From Candidatus Saccharicenans sp. (GTDB taxonomy: Bacteria; Acidobacteriota; Aminicenantia; Aminicenantales; Saccharicenantaceae), in the NCBI GenBank assembly GCA_030017715.1, contig JASEIU010000003.1, positions 248,001 through 312,000 of the forward strand: a DNA stretch of 64,000 nt, written 5' to 3'. The notes under the pieces are model-generated. The model was not told where the DNA came from. It searched no databases and saw only the letters and a list, made by a program, of their open reading frames with translations. Below are positions 28,637-38,163 of the stretch, piece after piece. A program made the translations under genes and the position numbers. Each line of letters opens with the position of its first letter. Within the stretch, counting starts at the first letter, position 1.

Positions 28637-31057
28637 TCATCGCTCCTTCCCGCCGCCTTTCGTCTCATTCCCCCCTTTCTCGCCCGTCTCCCCTTCCGTT
28701 GCCCTGTCCGGCCCGAGCTTTTCCTCGCCGCCGGCTCCAGCCGTTTCCCGGCCCGCTCCCCCGCCAGGCGGCAATTTTTCTCCCGCGCCAGCTCCCTCCG
28801 GCGGCAGAGCTCCCTCAGACCGGGGCTCCTCTTTGCCAGGTCCGGCCGCTTTTTCAGTTTCTTTTTCGGCCTTTTTTGCCTCGGTCTTAGCCTGATCCAG
28901 CCCCTCTTCTTTTCCCTTCCTCAACGCTTCTTCCAGCTTCTTCTGGGCCAGGCTCTCGCGCTCTTTTCTCTCCTTATCTTCCAGTTTTTTCTGCTCATCC
29001 AGGTAACGCTCGAGGAAATCCTGCTCGACAAATCCCTCGTCTACCAGTATTTCTCCCAGATTTTCTCCGGTCCGCTTCTGACGCCTCAGGGCTGTCGTCA
29101 GTTGTTCTCGGGTGATGATATTATCCCGAAGCAACAGCTCGCCCAGCCGCCGCCCCCTGACCACCTTTATAAAATCTTCCGAATAGGCTCTCTCGATCGC
29201 ATAATTGATGTCGTAGGCAGTGGTCAGACTGAATTTAATCTCCACCTTCATCAGTTCCGACAGGCTGGACTTCAACAAGCCGAGGTCTATCCTGTCGATG
29301 GCCAGGTGCAACACTCCGTTTTCATACTTCAGGGGAAAAATCCGGTATCGCTCGGCCAGCCACCTGGGAATAATCCTCAGCAGCGCCGGTTCTACGGCAT
29401 AGGGGTCAATCTCCACAAAGGCCAACTGCCGCTGGTAAGCCAGGGCGCTGGCCAGGTCTTCCTCGCTGACATAGCCCAGATCCATCAGAATCTGACCCAG
29501 TCTCTTTTTCGTTTTTTTCTGAATCTTAACCGCCTGTTCCAGTTGTTTGGCCGTAATTAAATGCCGGGTCAGCAGCAGGTCGCCTATCTTGCGCTGGAAG
29601 GCGGCCAGCTTTTCTGCCGGAAACTCATGCTCGGTCTTGATCCAGGTCTGTTCTCGCCTGGTAGATACGGCTCTTATCAGCCACAGCATGGCCAGTCCAG
29701 AGGAGAAGAAATTCAGCACGTTGCCGACTACAATCCTGACCGGAGACAGCAGCGCCTGACCCAGCCCGTATATCTTTTTGACGAAAATAATCCTCATCAG
29801 AATTCGCCAGCACAGGAAGAACAGCACCAGCAGGGCTAGTTTCCACCAGATTTCGTCATGGCGAACGAGGGCTGGTATGCCGAATTCAGGCCGGAAAAGC
29901 TGCACGGCCCAGACAGTCAGCACATAGGCGATGAGCAGGTAGCCAAACAGGTATAGGAAATTGGTAAAGAAGGACAGCCGGTCGCGCAGCAGGGTGTAGC
30001 TTATCTTCAGGTTACGGTCCCAGCCGATATTCTTCAGCCCCTGCCAGGCGATGCCGTAGACCCAGCGGGCCCGCTGCCTCATAGCCTTGCGAAACTCCTC
30101 CAGGAAAAAAGCCCTGGTGGCCACCAGTTCTCTGACTTTTTTCGGCCTGGCCCAGTCCTTCCTGGTTATCACCCGTTCCACCCATTGCACCAGGATGATC
30201 TGCTTTAAACCGAGCTTGCCCAGCCGGATGCCCACCTCGTAATCTTCGGTCAAACTCCTGGGATTAAATATCTGCCGGTTGTTCTCCTCATCCAGCTTTT
30301 TAAGGCTTTCGCGCCAGAAAGCGGTGCTGGTTCCGGCCGAGGGCAGGATGCGAGCGATTTTTTCGCGGACGATGAGTTCTTTGAGGTGGTTCTCGGCAAA
30401 CTCATCCATATAGACGCCGCCGATAAAACTGTGCCAGGGCATTTCCAGCGGGATGATCGGAATCTGAATCATCTCGAACCGGGGCATCAGGTAATTGAAG
30501 AGCTTGAAGGACAGCGGGTGATGAATGTCCTCCGAATCGCTGAGCACGACCAGGTCAAAGGTCAGGCCGGTTTCCTGCTCAAAATGACAGAGGCCCCGGT
30601 AGATTTCGTTGAGATTGTCGGCCTTGGTGGTCGGGCCGGGCTTGCTGTTAACCACCTTGATAACCTGGGGATAGACTTCGCTGACCTGGTCCACCTCGGC
30701 CTGGGTTTCGGGATCATTGGGATAGCAGCCTACAAAGACGAAGTAATTGCGGTAATCAATGGTGTTAAGAGTGTTGAGCAGCATTTTTTTGATGACCCCG
30801 GCCTCGTGCCAGGCGGGAATCAGGAGAGCTATGGGTTTTTCGTCAACGGCCAGCAGCTGGTCCAGGGTCAGTGGTCTGATCAACCTGCGTTTGAACAGCC
30901 AGCGATAGGCCTGACGAACCCAGTAATAGACGTCTACAAAAAAGTCGTTAAGGCCGCCAACGGAGAAAGCTACCACCAGAACGATAAATACATAGCGAAA
31001 GAATATCCAGAGGTTATAGAGAGTCGAAAGAAACCAGCCGTAATCTGTCTGGGCCAT
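28637..31057 (-). CDS. NfrB-like membrane glycosyltransferase with MshEN (GspE N-terminal) repeats and charged low-complexity tail
   Basis: ALLIPAWHEAGVIKKMLLNTL, DLVVLSDSEDIHHPLS, QRARWVYGIAWQG; KIGDLLLTRHLITAKQLEQAVKIQ and RLGELLLRDNIITREQLTTALRRQ. Confidence 0.9.
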   Translation of the reverse strand: MAQTDYGWFLSTLYNLWIFFRYVFIVLVVAFSVGGLNDFFVDVYYWVRQAYRWLFKRRLIRPLTLDQLLAVDEKPIALLIPAWHEAGVIKKMLLNTLNTIDYRNYFVFVGCYPNDPETQAEVDQVSEVYPQVIKVVNSKPGPTTKADNLNEIYRGLCHFEQETGLTFDLVVLSDSEDIHHPLSFKLFNYLMPRFEMIQIPIIPLEMPWHSFIGGVYMDEFAENHLKELIVREKIARILPSAGTSTAFWRESLKKLDEENNRQIFNPRSLTEDYEVGIRLGKLGLKQIILVQWVERVITRKDWARPKKVRELVATRAFFLEEFRKAMRQRARWVYGIAWQGLKNIGWDRNLKISYTLLRDRLSFFTNFLYLFGYLLIAYVLTVWAVQLFRPEFGIPALVRHDEIWWKLALLVLFFLCWRILMRIIFVKKIYGLGQALLSPVRIVVGNVLNFFSSGLAMLWLIRAVSTRREQTWIKTEHEFPAEKLAAFQRKIGDLLLTRHLITAKQLEQAVKIQKKTKKRLGQILMDLGYVSEEDLASALAYQRQLAFVEIDPYAVEPALLRIIPRWLAERYRIFPLKYENGVLHLAIDRIDLGLLKSSLSELMKVEIKFSLTTAYDINYAIERAYSEDFIKVVRGRRLGELLLRDNIITREQLTTALRRQKRTGENLGEILVDEGFVEQDFLERYLDEQKKLEDKERKERESLAQKKLEEALRKGKEEGLDQAKTEAKKAEKETEKAAGPGKEEPRSEGALPPEGAGAGEKLPPGGGAGRETAGAGGEEKLGPDRATEGETGEKGGNETKGGGKER

Positions 31058-31538
31058 TTAATCTGCGCTTCCTTTTACCTTTTTGTCGCCAATTTTAATA
31101 AATTTCCCAGACCGTGACAACAAAAAGAATCGACGGCATGGATTCTCCAGCCATTAAGCAAACTTTTCACTCCCGTTAGCTCCCCATCTGGCCGCTCGAT
31201 GGTCATTAAAAAAAGGCCAATCAAATCATTAAAATTCACACCAATTTTACATCGTTGTCCGGGAAAAATTCAACAGAAAAGTGGGCTAAACCGGCAGGTT
31301 CGGGGGCGGCGGGTTTTTGTCTGTGCATCTCAGAAGTAGGGCCGGAAAAAATCAGGACGGCTTGAGAGGCGCGGCAAAAATAGGGCAAAATAGGCCGACA
31401 GCTGATTCTTTTCGGGGATAATAGTGGATAATAGATGGAGACCGCTCTCCTCGGGCCGCTGCGGACCGCGAAAAATCTGGGTCGCCTGCCGGCGCCGGCT
31501 TTTTATGATAAAATTATTAAATTCAGGATGGAAGCGAC

Positions 31539-32933
31539 ATGGATAAGCGAAGCTCTGCAAGAAAAAAGAAAGTCCTGGTTATCATGGGCACCCGGCCCGA
31601 AGTCATTAAACTGGCTCCGGTGGTTGAAGCGCTGAATCGGCCGGAGAAAGCCTGGTCAAGGAAGACCGAGAGCGCCAGGAAGACGGGAGGCAGGTTCCGG
31701 ACGATAATCTGCCTCACCGGGCAGCACCGGGAAATGGTGGAACCGTTTTTGAAGATTTTCGGGTTGAAGCCGGATTATGACCTGCGGGTGATGGTGCCCA
31801 ACCAGCATCTCGGCGAGCTCACCGGGCGGGTGCTGGCCGGAATGAAAAAAGTCCTGGAGGCAGAAAAACCCGACTGGCTACTGGTCCAGGGAGATACCAC
31901 TTCGGCCATGGCCGCAGCCCTGGCTGCTTTCTACCAGAAGATAAAAATCGGGCATGTGGAAGCCGGCCTGAGAACCGACGACAAATATAATCCGTTCCCG
32001 GAAGAGATTAACCGGCGGCTGATCAGTCACCTGACCGACTTTCATTTTGCACCGACCGAGCTGGCCAGACAGAACCTGCTGGCGGAGGGCGTGAGGCCGG
32101 AGAACATCTTTGTTACCGGGAATACCGTGGTCGACGCCCTGAAAATGATACTGAAAAAATCGGGCCGGGAAGATAAGAAAATTAAGGAAAACAGAGCTGC
32201 AGGCAGAGAGAAAATAATTCGCATCACGGAAATCGGGGCAACCGAGCAGGAGAGAGGAGAGCCGGCAGGCCGGAGCGCGGACAGGAGCACAGGACAGAAG
32301 AACAGCGGATTTTCGGGCGGAAAGAGCGGCGCGAGTGAAAGGGGCGACTTCGTTTCCGGGTCAGGGCTAAACCGGGCTGAGGAAACACTAAGCTTTGACC
32401 GGGTGAAAAAGATTAAAAAACTGATTCTGGTCACAGCCCACCGGAGGGAGAGCTTCGGGCAGGGGCTGGAAGGAATCTGCCGGGCAATTCTGGAAATTGT
32501 TGGAAGGATTAAAGAGGCAGAAGTGATTTTCCCGGTGCATCTTAACCCGGCCGTGAGAAAGACCGTCTTAAGCCGCCTGAAGGGGCAGGAGAGGATTCAT
32601 CTGGTGGAACCGCTGGATTACGTGACGTTTGTTCATCTCATGAGGCGGGCGAGTTTGATTCTGACCGACTCGGGCGGTATTCAGGAGGAAGCCCCGTCGC
32701 TCGGAGTCCCCGTGGTGGTGATGAGAGAGACCACCGAGCGGCCTGAGGCCATACAGGCCGGGGTGGCCTGGCTGGCCGGAACTGACCCGGAGAAAATTAC
32801 CAGGCTGGCGGTGCGGCTGCTAAAGAAGGTAGAGGACAGAGAATTCAGACGGGGGCTGAGCCGCCGGAATCCGTTCGGCGACGGTAGAGCCGGCCTTCGC
32901 ATCTCCCGCCTCCTTAAACCAGGGGACACCTGA
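31539..32933 (+). CDS. wecB: UDP-N-acetylglucosamine 2-epimerase (non-hydrolysing) with internal insert
   Basis: MGTRPEVIKLAPV, LTGQHREM, VQGDTTSAMAAALAAFY, GHVEAGLRT, TDSGGIQEEAPSLGVPVVVMRETTERPEA. Confidence 0.95.
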   Translation: MDKRSSARKKKVLVIMGTRPEVIKLAPVVEALNRPEKAWSRKTESARKTGGRFRTIICLTGQHREMVEPFLKIFGLKPDYDLRVMVPNQHLGELTGRVLAGMKKVLEAEKPDWLLVQGDTTSAMAAALAAFYQKIKIGHVEAGLRTDDKYNPFPEEINRRLISHLTDFHFAPTELARQNLLAEGVRPENIFVTGNTVVDALKMILKKSGREDKKIKENRAAGREKIIRITEIGATEQERGEPAGRSADRSTGQKNSGFSGGKSGASERGDFVSGSGLNRAEETLSFDRVKKIKKLILVTAHRRESFGQGLEGICRAILEIVGRIKEAEVIFPVHLNPAVRKTVLSRLKGQERIHLVEPLDYVTFVHLMRRASLILTDSGGIQEEAPSLGVPVVVMRETTERPEAIQAGVAWLAGTDPEKITRLAVRLLKKVEDREFRRGLSRRNPFGDGRAGLRISRLLKPGDT

Positions 32934-33152
32934 TACTGTCCCCGATTTTTTGGGGACATCTTACAGTGTCCCAGCTTTTGGCGCCAAACCACCAGGGGGA
33001 AAATCCGGGCTTCCGCTCATCAAAAGGGGACATCATAAAGTGTCCCCTTCTTTGGCTGTTTGGCTGTTCGTCTATATGGGGAGAAACCAGGCTAAAAAAC
33101 AGGGACACCGTTAACTGTCCCCAGAATAAAGGGGACATCGTAAAGTGTCCCC
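32922..33152. repeat. Five-hairpin composite REP element, copy 4, filling a convergent intergenic region
   Basis: Palindromes at 32922, 32952, 33026, 33102 and 33131; shares CCGCTCRTCAAAAGGGGACATC and TTTGGCTGTTTG with copy 3. Confidence 0.95.
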
Positions 33153-33154
33153 TG

Positions 33155-33940
33155 TTAAAAGAAGAAAAAGCGGGCAGCCACAAAAATCAGGAAAATCCCG
33201 TATAGCAGCTTAACCTGGGCGGTGGGCATCCGGATGTTCATCCTGGCGCCGACAACCGTTCCCAGCAGAAGGCCCGCCGCCAGCAGAATCGCCACCCGGA
33301 TGTCAAGCGTTCCGGCCCGGTAATAATAAATCACACCTGGCAGTCCAACCGGGGGCAGCAGGGCAGCCAGCGAGGTAGCGATAGCACGCTTGGGGGGATA
33401 TTTAAGGAACAGCACCAGAAAGGGCACGATGATGTTACCCCCGCCAATGCCAAACATCCCGGCCATAATGCCCGCCGCCAGCCCGATCGCCACCAGGGCC
33501 ACAAAGTGAGGTTTGGGACCGTTGTTGGAATTGGGCTCGGCTTCCGGCAGGGGACTCTCTCCTCTAAATCTTTTTAACTGCTCAAGCGGCTTGATGAAGG
33601 TCCAGCTCACGTACAGGCAAAAGACCGCATACAGCCGGCGCATGACCACAGCCGGGAGAGCATGAGCCATCCAGGCCCCGACCACAACCGACATCACCAA
33701 CCCGGAGGCCAGAAAAGCCGCCGCTCTGAGATCCAGAATGCGGGCCCGATAATAGGCTATCACCCCTAAAATTCCCACCGGCAGCATGATAGCCGCCAGC
33801 GAGGTCCCCGTAGCCTTGATCAGCGGAAAGCCAGCCAGGAGCACCAGAGCCGGCACGATGACAATTCCCCCGCCTATCCCGAACAGGCCGGCAAAAATGC
33901 CTGCCAGAAAGCCAATTGCGATAATCAGCCCTGCACTCAT
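33155..33940 (-). CDS. TSUP family (TauE/SafE-like) permease
   Basis: Two repeats GIFAGLFGIGGGIVIVPALVLLAGFPLIKATGTSLAAI / GIMAGMFGIGGGNIIVPFLVLFLKYPPKRAIATSLAAL. Confidence 0.94.
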   Translation of the reverse strand: MSAGLIIAIGFLAGIFAGLFGIGGGIVIVPALVLLAGFPLIKATGTSLAAIMLPVGILGVIAYYRARILDLRAAAFLASGLVMSVVVGAWMAHALPAVVMRRLYAVFCLYVSWTFIKPLEQLKRFRGESPLPEAEPNSNNGPKPHFVALVAIGLAAGIMAGMFGIGGGNIIVPFLVLFLKYPPKRAIATSLAALLPPVGLPGVIYYYRAGTLDIRVAILLAAGLLLGTVVGARMNIRMPTAQVKLLYGIFLIFVAARFFFF

Positions 33941-33962
33941 CCGCTGAATTATACTCAAAATG

Positions 33963-33991
33963 GGGGACACAATCTATATTCCCGAATTTTC
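33963..33991 (+). repeat. Family-2 asymmetric repeat
   Basis: GGGGACACAATCTATATTCCCGAATTTTC. Confidence 0.75.
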
Positions 33992-34266
33992 AGGGATCTC
34001 GCATTAAGGGTTCCCAATACTCATTCGCCGATCTCTTGAGAGATGGGTGCGCCAGTAAAAACTAAACTATTTTTGCTAAGAGGACAGCACCCCACAAATT
34101 GTTAAATTAAATTGCCGAATTTGCAGGCAAAAATTTGGCGCTCCAGGAATTCTGGCAGCCTTAACCTATCTTTAGAATATCCGAGAATAATATTCGGCGA
34201 ATCAGGCGAACCTCACCGATTTTCTTGAAAAATCAGTTAAATTATGCCGTAGCCCGCACGTAAAAA

Positions 34267-34360
34267 GGGACACCGAAGAGTGTCCCCTGCTTTCCCTTCC
34301 TGGCCATATGGGGAAAAAGGCACAGAACATTAGACAAAAAGGGACACTGTAAGGTGTCCC
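34267..34360. repeat. Two REP-like palindromes at ~75-bp pitch with CATATGGGGAAAA box between
   Basis: GGGACACCGAAGAGTGTCCCC (34267) and GGGACACTGTAAGGTGTCCC (34341). Confidence 0.9.
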
Positions 34361-34473
34361 TGTTTTCTCTGTTTTCTCATCATGGAGCTTAGACCTCTGA
34401 CCGGGTCTGCCCTCTGGTTTTAGGGCCCTTGCCAGGGCTGCCGTTTGTTGACTTTCTCCGGCGCGGTTTTTCC

Positions 34474-34656
34474 TCAGCCGCCCCCCTGAACTGGCTTATC
34501 CCGGTATACCCGATATTCGCCAAAATATCTGGACATAACCATTCTTTCGGCCTGCAGCCAGTGATCCATATCATGCCCGTGGACCCGGCCACTCTTTTCA
34601 TACAATTCATAGGCCAGCTGCCTGATTTCTTCTTCCAGTTGTTTCAAGGTTTTCAT
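34474..34656 (-). CDS. DUF2934 small protein; tail possibly in a shifted frame
   Basis: MKTLKQLEEEIRQLAYELYEKSGRVHGHDMDHWLQAERMVMSRY. Confidence 0.75.
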   Translation of the reverse strand: MKTLKQLEEEIRQLAYELYEKSGRVHGHDMDHWLQAERMVMSRYFGEYRVYRDKPVQGGG

Positions 34657-34824
34657 CTTAATTCTCCCTGATTATTTTAATTATCACCACCCTTTTCATT
34701 ATAGACTTAATCGATTGTTACATAACTGGACGGCCCCCGGCCATTAAAACAGAGACACAGTCTAAATCCTCTGTCCTCTGGCCGAGAAATCAGTGAATGA
34801 GTATTGTGTCTCCCGTTTTATAAT

Positions 34825-34841
34825 TCCTACTATTCCTATAG
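34825..34841. promoter_or_regulatory. Candidate operator/promoter motif upstream of copB
   Basis: TCCTACTATTCCTATAG, identical to 12791-12807; overlaps the perfect palindrome ATTCCTATAGGAAT (34832-34845). Confidence 0.45.
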
Positions 34842-34958
34842 GAATTATTGATTTTAGAAGCAGCTTGCACTAATATAGAGACAGGACTCCGAATATAGTC
34901 CGGAATGGATTTTTGATTCATCTAATGCTTTATTTCTAAAATCAGATAAGAGGCCAAC

Positions 34959-37331
34959 ATGAATAAAGACAAGCCATATAATCCCGACCTAAAAAATGAC
35001 ACCTGCTGCACGTCGGCCGGAGACAGGGCCGGACATGGCGGCAGCGATGAGCGACCGCGGCGCGCTGCTGAGGATTCTCTGGAGCATAAACCCGACGACT
35101 CAGCCCCGGCAGCCGTCCGACGAAACCCTGTCCGAAGCAGTCACCCGGGCCGCGACCATCACCAACACCGGCCACAGACTCCGCCCGAACCTCCGGCTCA
35201 TGAGGCCCCTGGCCACTCCCCCGCCGAAGCTTCAGATGCCGGCAGTTGTTGCCACAGCGAGTTCGGTCAAACCTGCCCCCCGGAGGACATTGGCGACCAC
35301 GGGTATAGCCATCAGGGGCGCAACCACAACCATGACCAGGACGGCCATGACCACTCTCACCATCGCCGGGCTCAACACGGCCACGACCATCATGACCACA
35401 GCCATCATCTGGCCGATTTCCAGAAGCGCTTCTGGGTATCGCTCGTTCTCACGATTCCGGTCCTTCTCCTTTCTGAAATGATCCAGCAGTGGCTTGGATT
35501 TAGCCTTCGCCTGCCGCTTCATTCCTACATACTCTTCGCCCTCTCGGCCGCAATATTCCTTTACGGCGGCTGGCCTTTCCTCACCGGCGCCATGGAGGAG
35601 CTCCGCTCGCGCCAGCCCGGCATGATGACCCTCATCGGCACTGCCATCACCGTGGCCTTCGTCTACTCCAGCGCCACGGTCTTCTTCATCCGCGGCCACG
35701 ATTTCTTCTGGGAGCTGGCCACGCTGATTGTCATCATGCTTCTCGGCCACTGGGTCGAAGCCAAAAGCGTCCTGGGTGCTTCCCGCGCTCTGGAGGAGCT
35801 CATCCGGATCATGCCCACCACCGCTCACCTTATCCGCGACGGCCAGGTGATCGACCTGCCGGTGTCCGAACTCAAGCCTGGCGACCTGGTGCTCGTCCGT
35901 CCGGGCGAGAAAATTCCGGCCGACGGCCGCGTGGCGGAGGGTCGCAGTTCGGTTAACGAATCACTCCTCACCGGCGAATCCATTCCGGTGCTAAAAACCC
36001 CGGGCGCTGCGGTCATCGGCGGTTCAATCAACAGTGACGGCTCTCTCCAGGTAGCCATTGAAAAAACCGGCCAGGAAACCTACCTGGCTCAGGTCGTAAA
36101 CCTTGTCCGGCAGGCTCAGGCCTCCCGCTCCCGTACCCAGGATTTAGCCAACCGTTCGGCCGCCCTGCTCTTCTATGTGGCCCTGAGCGCCGGCATAATT
36201 TCTTTCATTGCCTGGAACATCCTGAAAAACGCCGATTTTGCCCTCGAACGCGCGGTAACCACGCTGGTGATTGCCTGCCCGCACGCTCTGGGACTGGCGA
36301 TACCGCTGGTGGTGGCCATCTCGACTGCCATCACCGCCCGTCATGGTATTCTCATCCGCGACCGCCGGGCCTTCGAAGCCGTAAGAAACGTCGAGGCGGT
36401 GGTGTTCGACAAAACCGGCACACTGACCGAAGGAAAATTCGGCGTGAGCGAGGTGGTGCCCCTGGTTCCGGAGGAAGAGCTGCTGAGCCTGGCCGCGGCG
36501 GTCGAAATGAACTCCGAGCATGTAATCGCCCGGGCAATAGTCGATTACGCACTGAGCAAAAAGCTGACGATTCCCCCGGTTCAGGATTTCAGGTCGCTGC
36601 CCGGAAAGGGCGCCAGCGGCCGCGTCGATGGCCGTCTGGTCGAAATTGGCGGCTCGAACCTGCTCTCCGATTTGAACCTCACCGTGAACGGAACGCCGCT
36701 TGAAGCCAGGCTTAAAAAGGGGCAGACTGCGGTGTTCGTGCTAATTGAAAGTCGCCCCGCCGGCGCTATTGTCCTTTCCGACCGGGTTCGTCTCGAGTCG
36801 CACCAGGCAGTAGCCGAACTCAAGCGAATGGGCATCCGGGTCTTCCTGCTCACCGGCGATTCGGAGGAAGCAGCCGCAGCCGTAGCTTCCGAGCTCGGAA
36901 TTGACGATTATTTCGCCCGGGTTCTCCCGCACGAAAAAGCCGCAAAAATCCGCCAACTCAGAGAGTCGGGTCTGCGGGTGGCTATGGTCGGCGACGGGGT
37001 CAACGACGCCCCGGCTCTGGCTTCAGCCGACACCGGCATTGCCATCGGCGCCGGAACCGATGTGGCCGTAGAAAGCGCCGACATCATCCTGGTGAAAAAC
37101 GCACCGTCCGACGTGCCGAGGCTGATAACCATAGCCCGCCGCACCTACTCCAAAATGGTCCAGAACCTGTGGTGGGCCGCCGGCTACAACATAATTGCGA
37201 TACCGCTGGCCGCCGGCTTGCTCTACCAGCAGGGAATCGTCATCAACCCGGCGCTGGGCGCGGTGCTGATGTCGCTGAGCACGGTTATCGTGGCCCTGAA
37301 CAGTCAGACCCTGAGAAAACAGGCCCCCTGA
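34959..37331 (+). CDS. copB: CopB-like P1B heavy-metal ATPase (CPH motif, His-rich N-terminus)
   Basis: [72 protein letters not shown]. Confidence 0.93.
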   Translation: MNKDKPYNPDLKNDTCCTSAGDRAGHGGSDERPRRAAEDSLEHKPDDSAPAAVRRNPVRSSHPGRDHHQHRPQTPPEPPAHEAPGHSPAEASDAGSCCHSEFGQTCPPEDIGDHGYSHQGRNHNHDQDGHDHSHHRRAQHGHDHHDHSHHLADFQKRFWVSLVLTIPVLLLSEMIQQWLGFSLRLPLHSYILFALSAAIFLYGGWPFLTGAMEELRSRQPGMMTLIGTAITVAFVYSSATVFFIRGHDFFWELATLIVIMLLGHWVEAKSVLGASRALEELIRIMPTTAHLIRDGQVIDLPVSELKPGDLVLVRPGEKIPADGRVAEGRSSVNESLLTGESIPVLKTPGAAVIGGSINSDGSLQVAIEKTGQETYLAQVVNLVRQAQASRSRTQDLANRSAALLFYVALSAGIISFIAWNILKNADFALERAVTTLVIACPHALGLAIPLVVAISTAITARHGILIRDRRAFEAVRNVEAVVFDKTGTLTEGKFGVSEVVPLVPEEELLSLAAAVEMNSEHVIARAIVDYALSKKLTIPPVQDFRSLPGKGASGRVDGRLVEIGGSNLLSDLNLTVNGTPLEARLKKGQTAVFVLIESRPAGAIVLSDRVRLESHQAVAELKRMGIRVFLLTGDSEEAAAAVASELGIDDYFARVLPHEKAAKIRQLRESGLRVAMVGDGVNDAPALASADTGIAIGAGTDVAVESADIILVKNAPSDVPRLITIARRTYSKMVQNLWWAAGYNIIAIPLAAGLLYQQGIVINPALGAVLMSLSTVIVALNSQTLRKQAP

Positions 37332-37507
37332 CATCCAGCTGGATTTTCAAAAACCAGGCTGGAGAAAAGACTGCCTTCAAAATTCCCGGAAATTCGCGAA
37401 AGAGCGGTAAATATCAGAATGAAGAACCCGGCGACGTTTTATCTGTTTTCCTGAATTCTCTGGCATAAAAACCCGGCAAAAAACGATTGCGTCTCTGAAC
37501 TCTACGA

Positions 37508-37522
37508 TAAAAATTCAGGACA
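37508..37522. repeat. Truncated REP-like half-palindrome next to an IS110 relic
   Basis: AGGACACTGTAAAGTG followed directly by unrelated ATATAATAATGCGCC. Confidence 0.65.
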
Positions 37523-37594
37523 CTGTAAAGTGATATAATAATGCGCCACCCCCAGGTTTGAATGTAATGTTTTTTTCTGAGTTAGAGGTCCGAC

Positions 37595-38100
37595 CGAGGC
37601 GGCCTTAGAGGCTGGTCGAAGTTGGTAACGGGTATATGATTGTTGAACCAGCTGGTGGCTGAGCTGAAGTTGGTAGCGACGCATCGGATGAAGGTGATAG
37701 CTGAGAGTACGGTCAAGACGGACAGGATAGACGCTCGGGTAATAGCTGTGTTATTAAGAGTTAATTATCTTCCGTCCTGTTATGTTCCTCCCCGGGAGGC
37801 ACGGGAGCTTGGGGAGATATTGCGACAGGGGTCGCTTGTGGTGCAGCTAATGACGAAAGTGAACAACCGGATACACAGTCTTCTGGACAAGCCAGGAGTA
37901 GAGCATCATTTTGATGATCTGTTTTGCGGGTGGGGTTTATCAGCGGGAGCCGGAAGAGTGCTCAAGACTTCTGGAGGCGTTCATCAAAATGGATAAAAAA
38001 GAGTAGCAAGGTTACACAGAAGCTGGCTCCTGAGTCAGAGGACTGTCGGTCGCTTATAACGATTCCAGGTATCAGTTTTCGTAACGCCTATCTGTTATGA
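37595..38100 (+). pseudogene. IS110-family transposase relic (frameshifted, internally deleted)
   Basis: LVEVGNGY...VAELKLVATHRMKVIAESTVKTDRIDARVIAVLLRVNYLPSCYVPPREARELGEILRQ...KVNNRIHSLLDK, then ...RSLITIPGISFRNAYLL*. Confidence 0.85.
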
Positions 38101-38135
38101 CTTATGAGGAAAATGATGCGGGAAAGCGCGCAAAA

Positions 38136-38157
38136 AGAGACGCCGTAAGGTGTCCCC
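38136..38157. repeat. Degenerate REP-like palindrome
   Basis: AGAGACGCCGTAAGGTGTCCCC. Confidence 0.75.
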
Positions 38158-38163
38158 TGTTCT

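Noticed and set aside
28547-29560. 337-aa ORF on + strand opposite the NfrB-like gene
   Set aside because: Antisense of a GC-rich, low-complexity coding region; Phe/Ser/Leu-rich with no domain, while the minus-strand frame has clear conserved motifs
34996-35481. 161-aa ORF overlapping the start of copB
   Set aside because: Alternative frame of the His-rich region (poly-T/M translation); the copB frame carries P-type ATPase motifs
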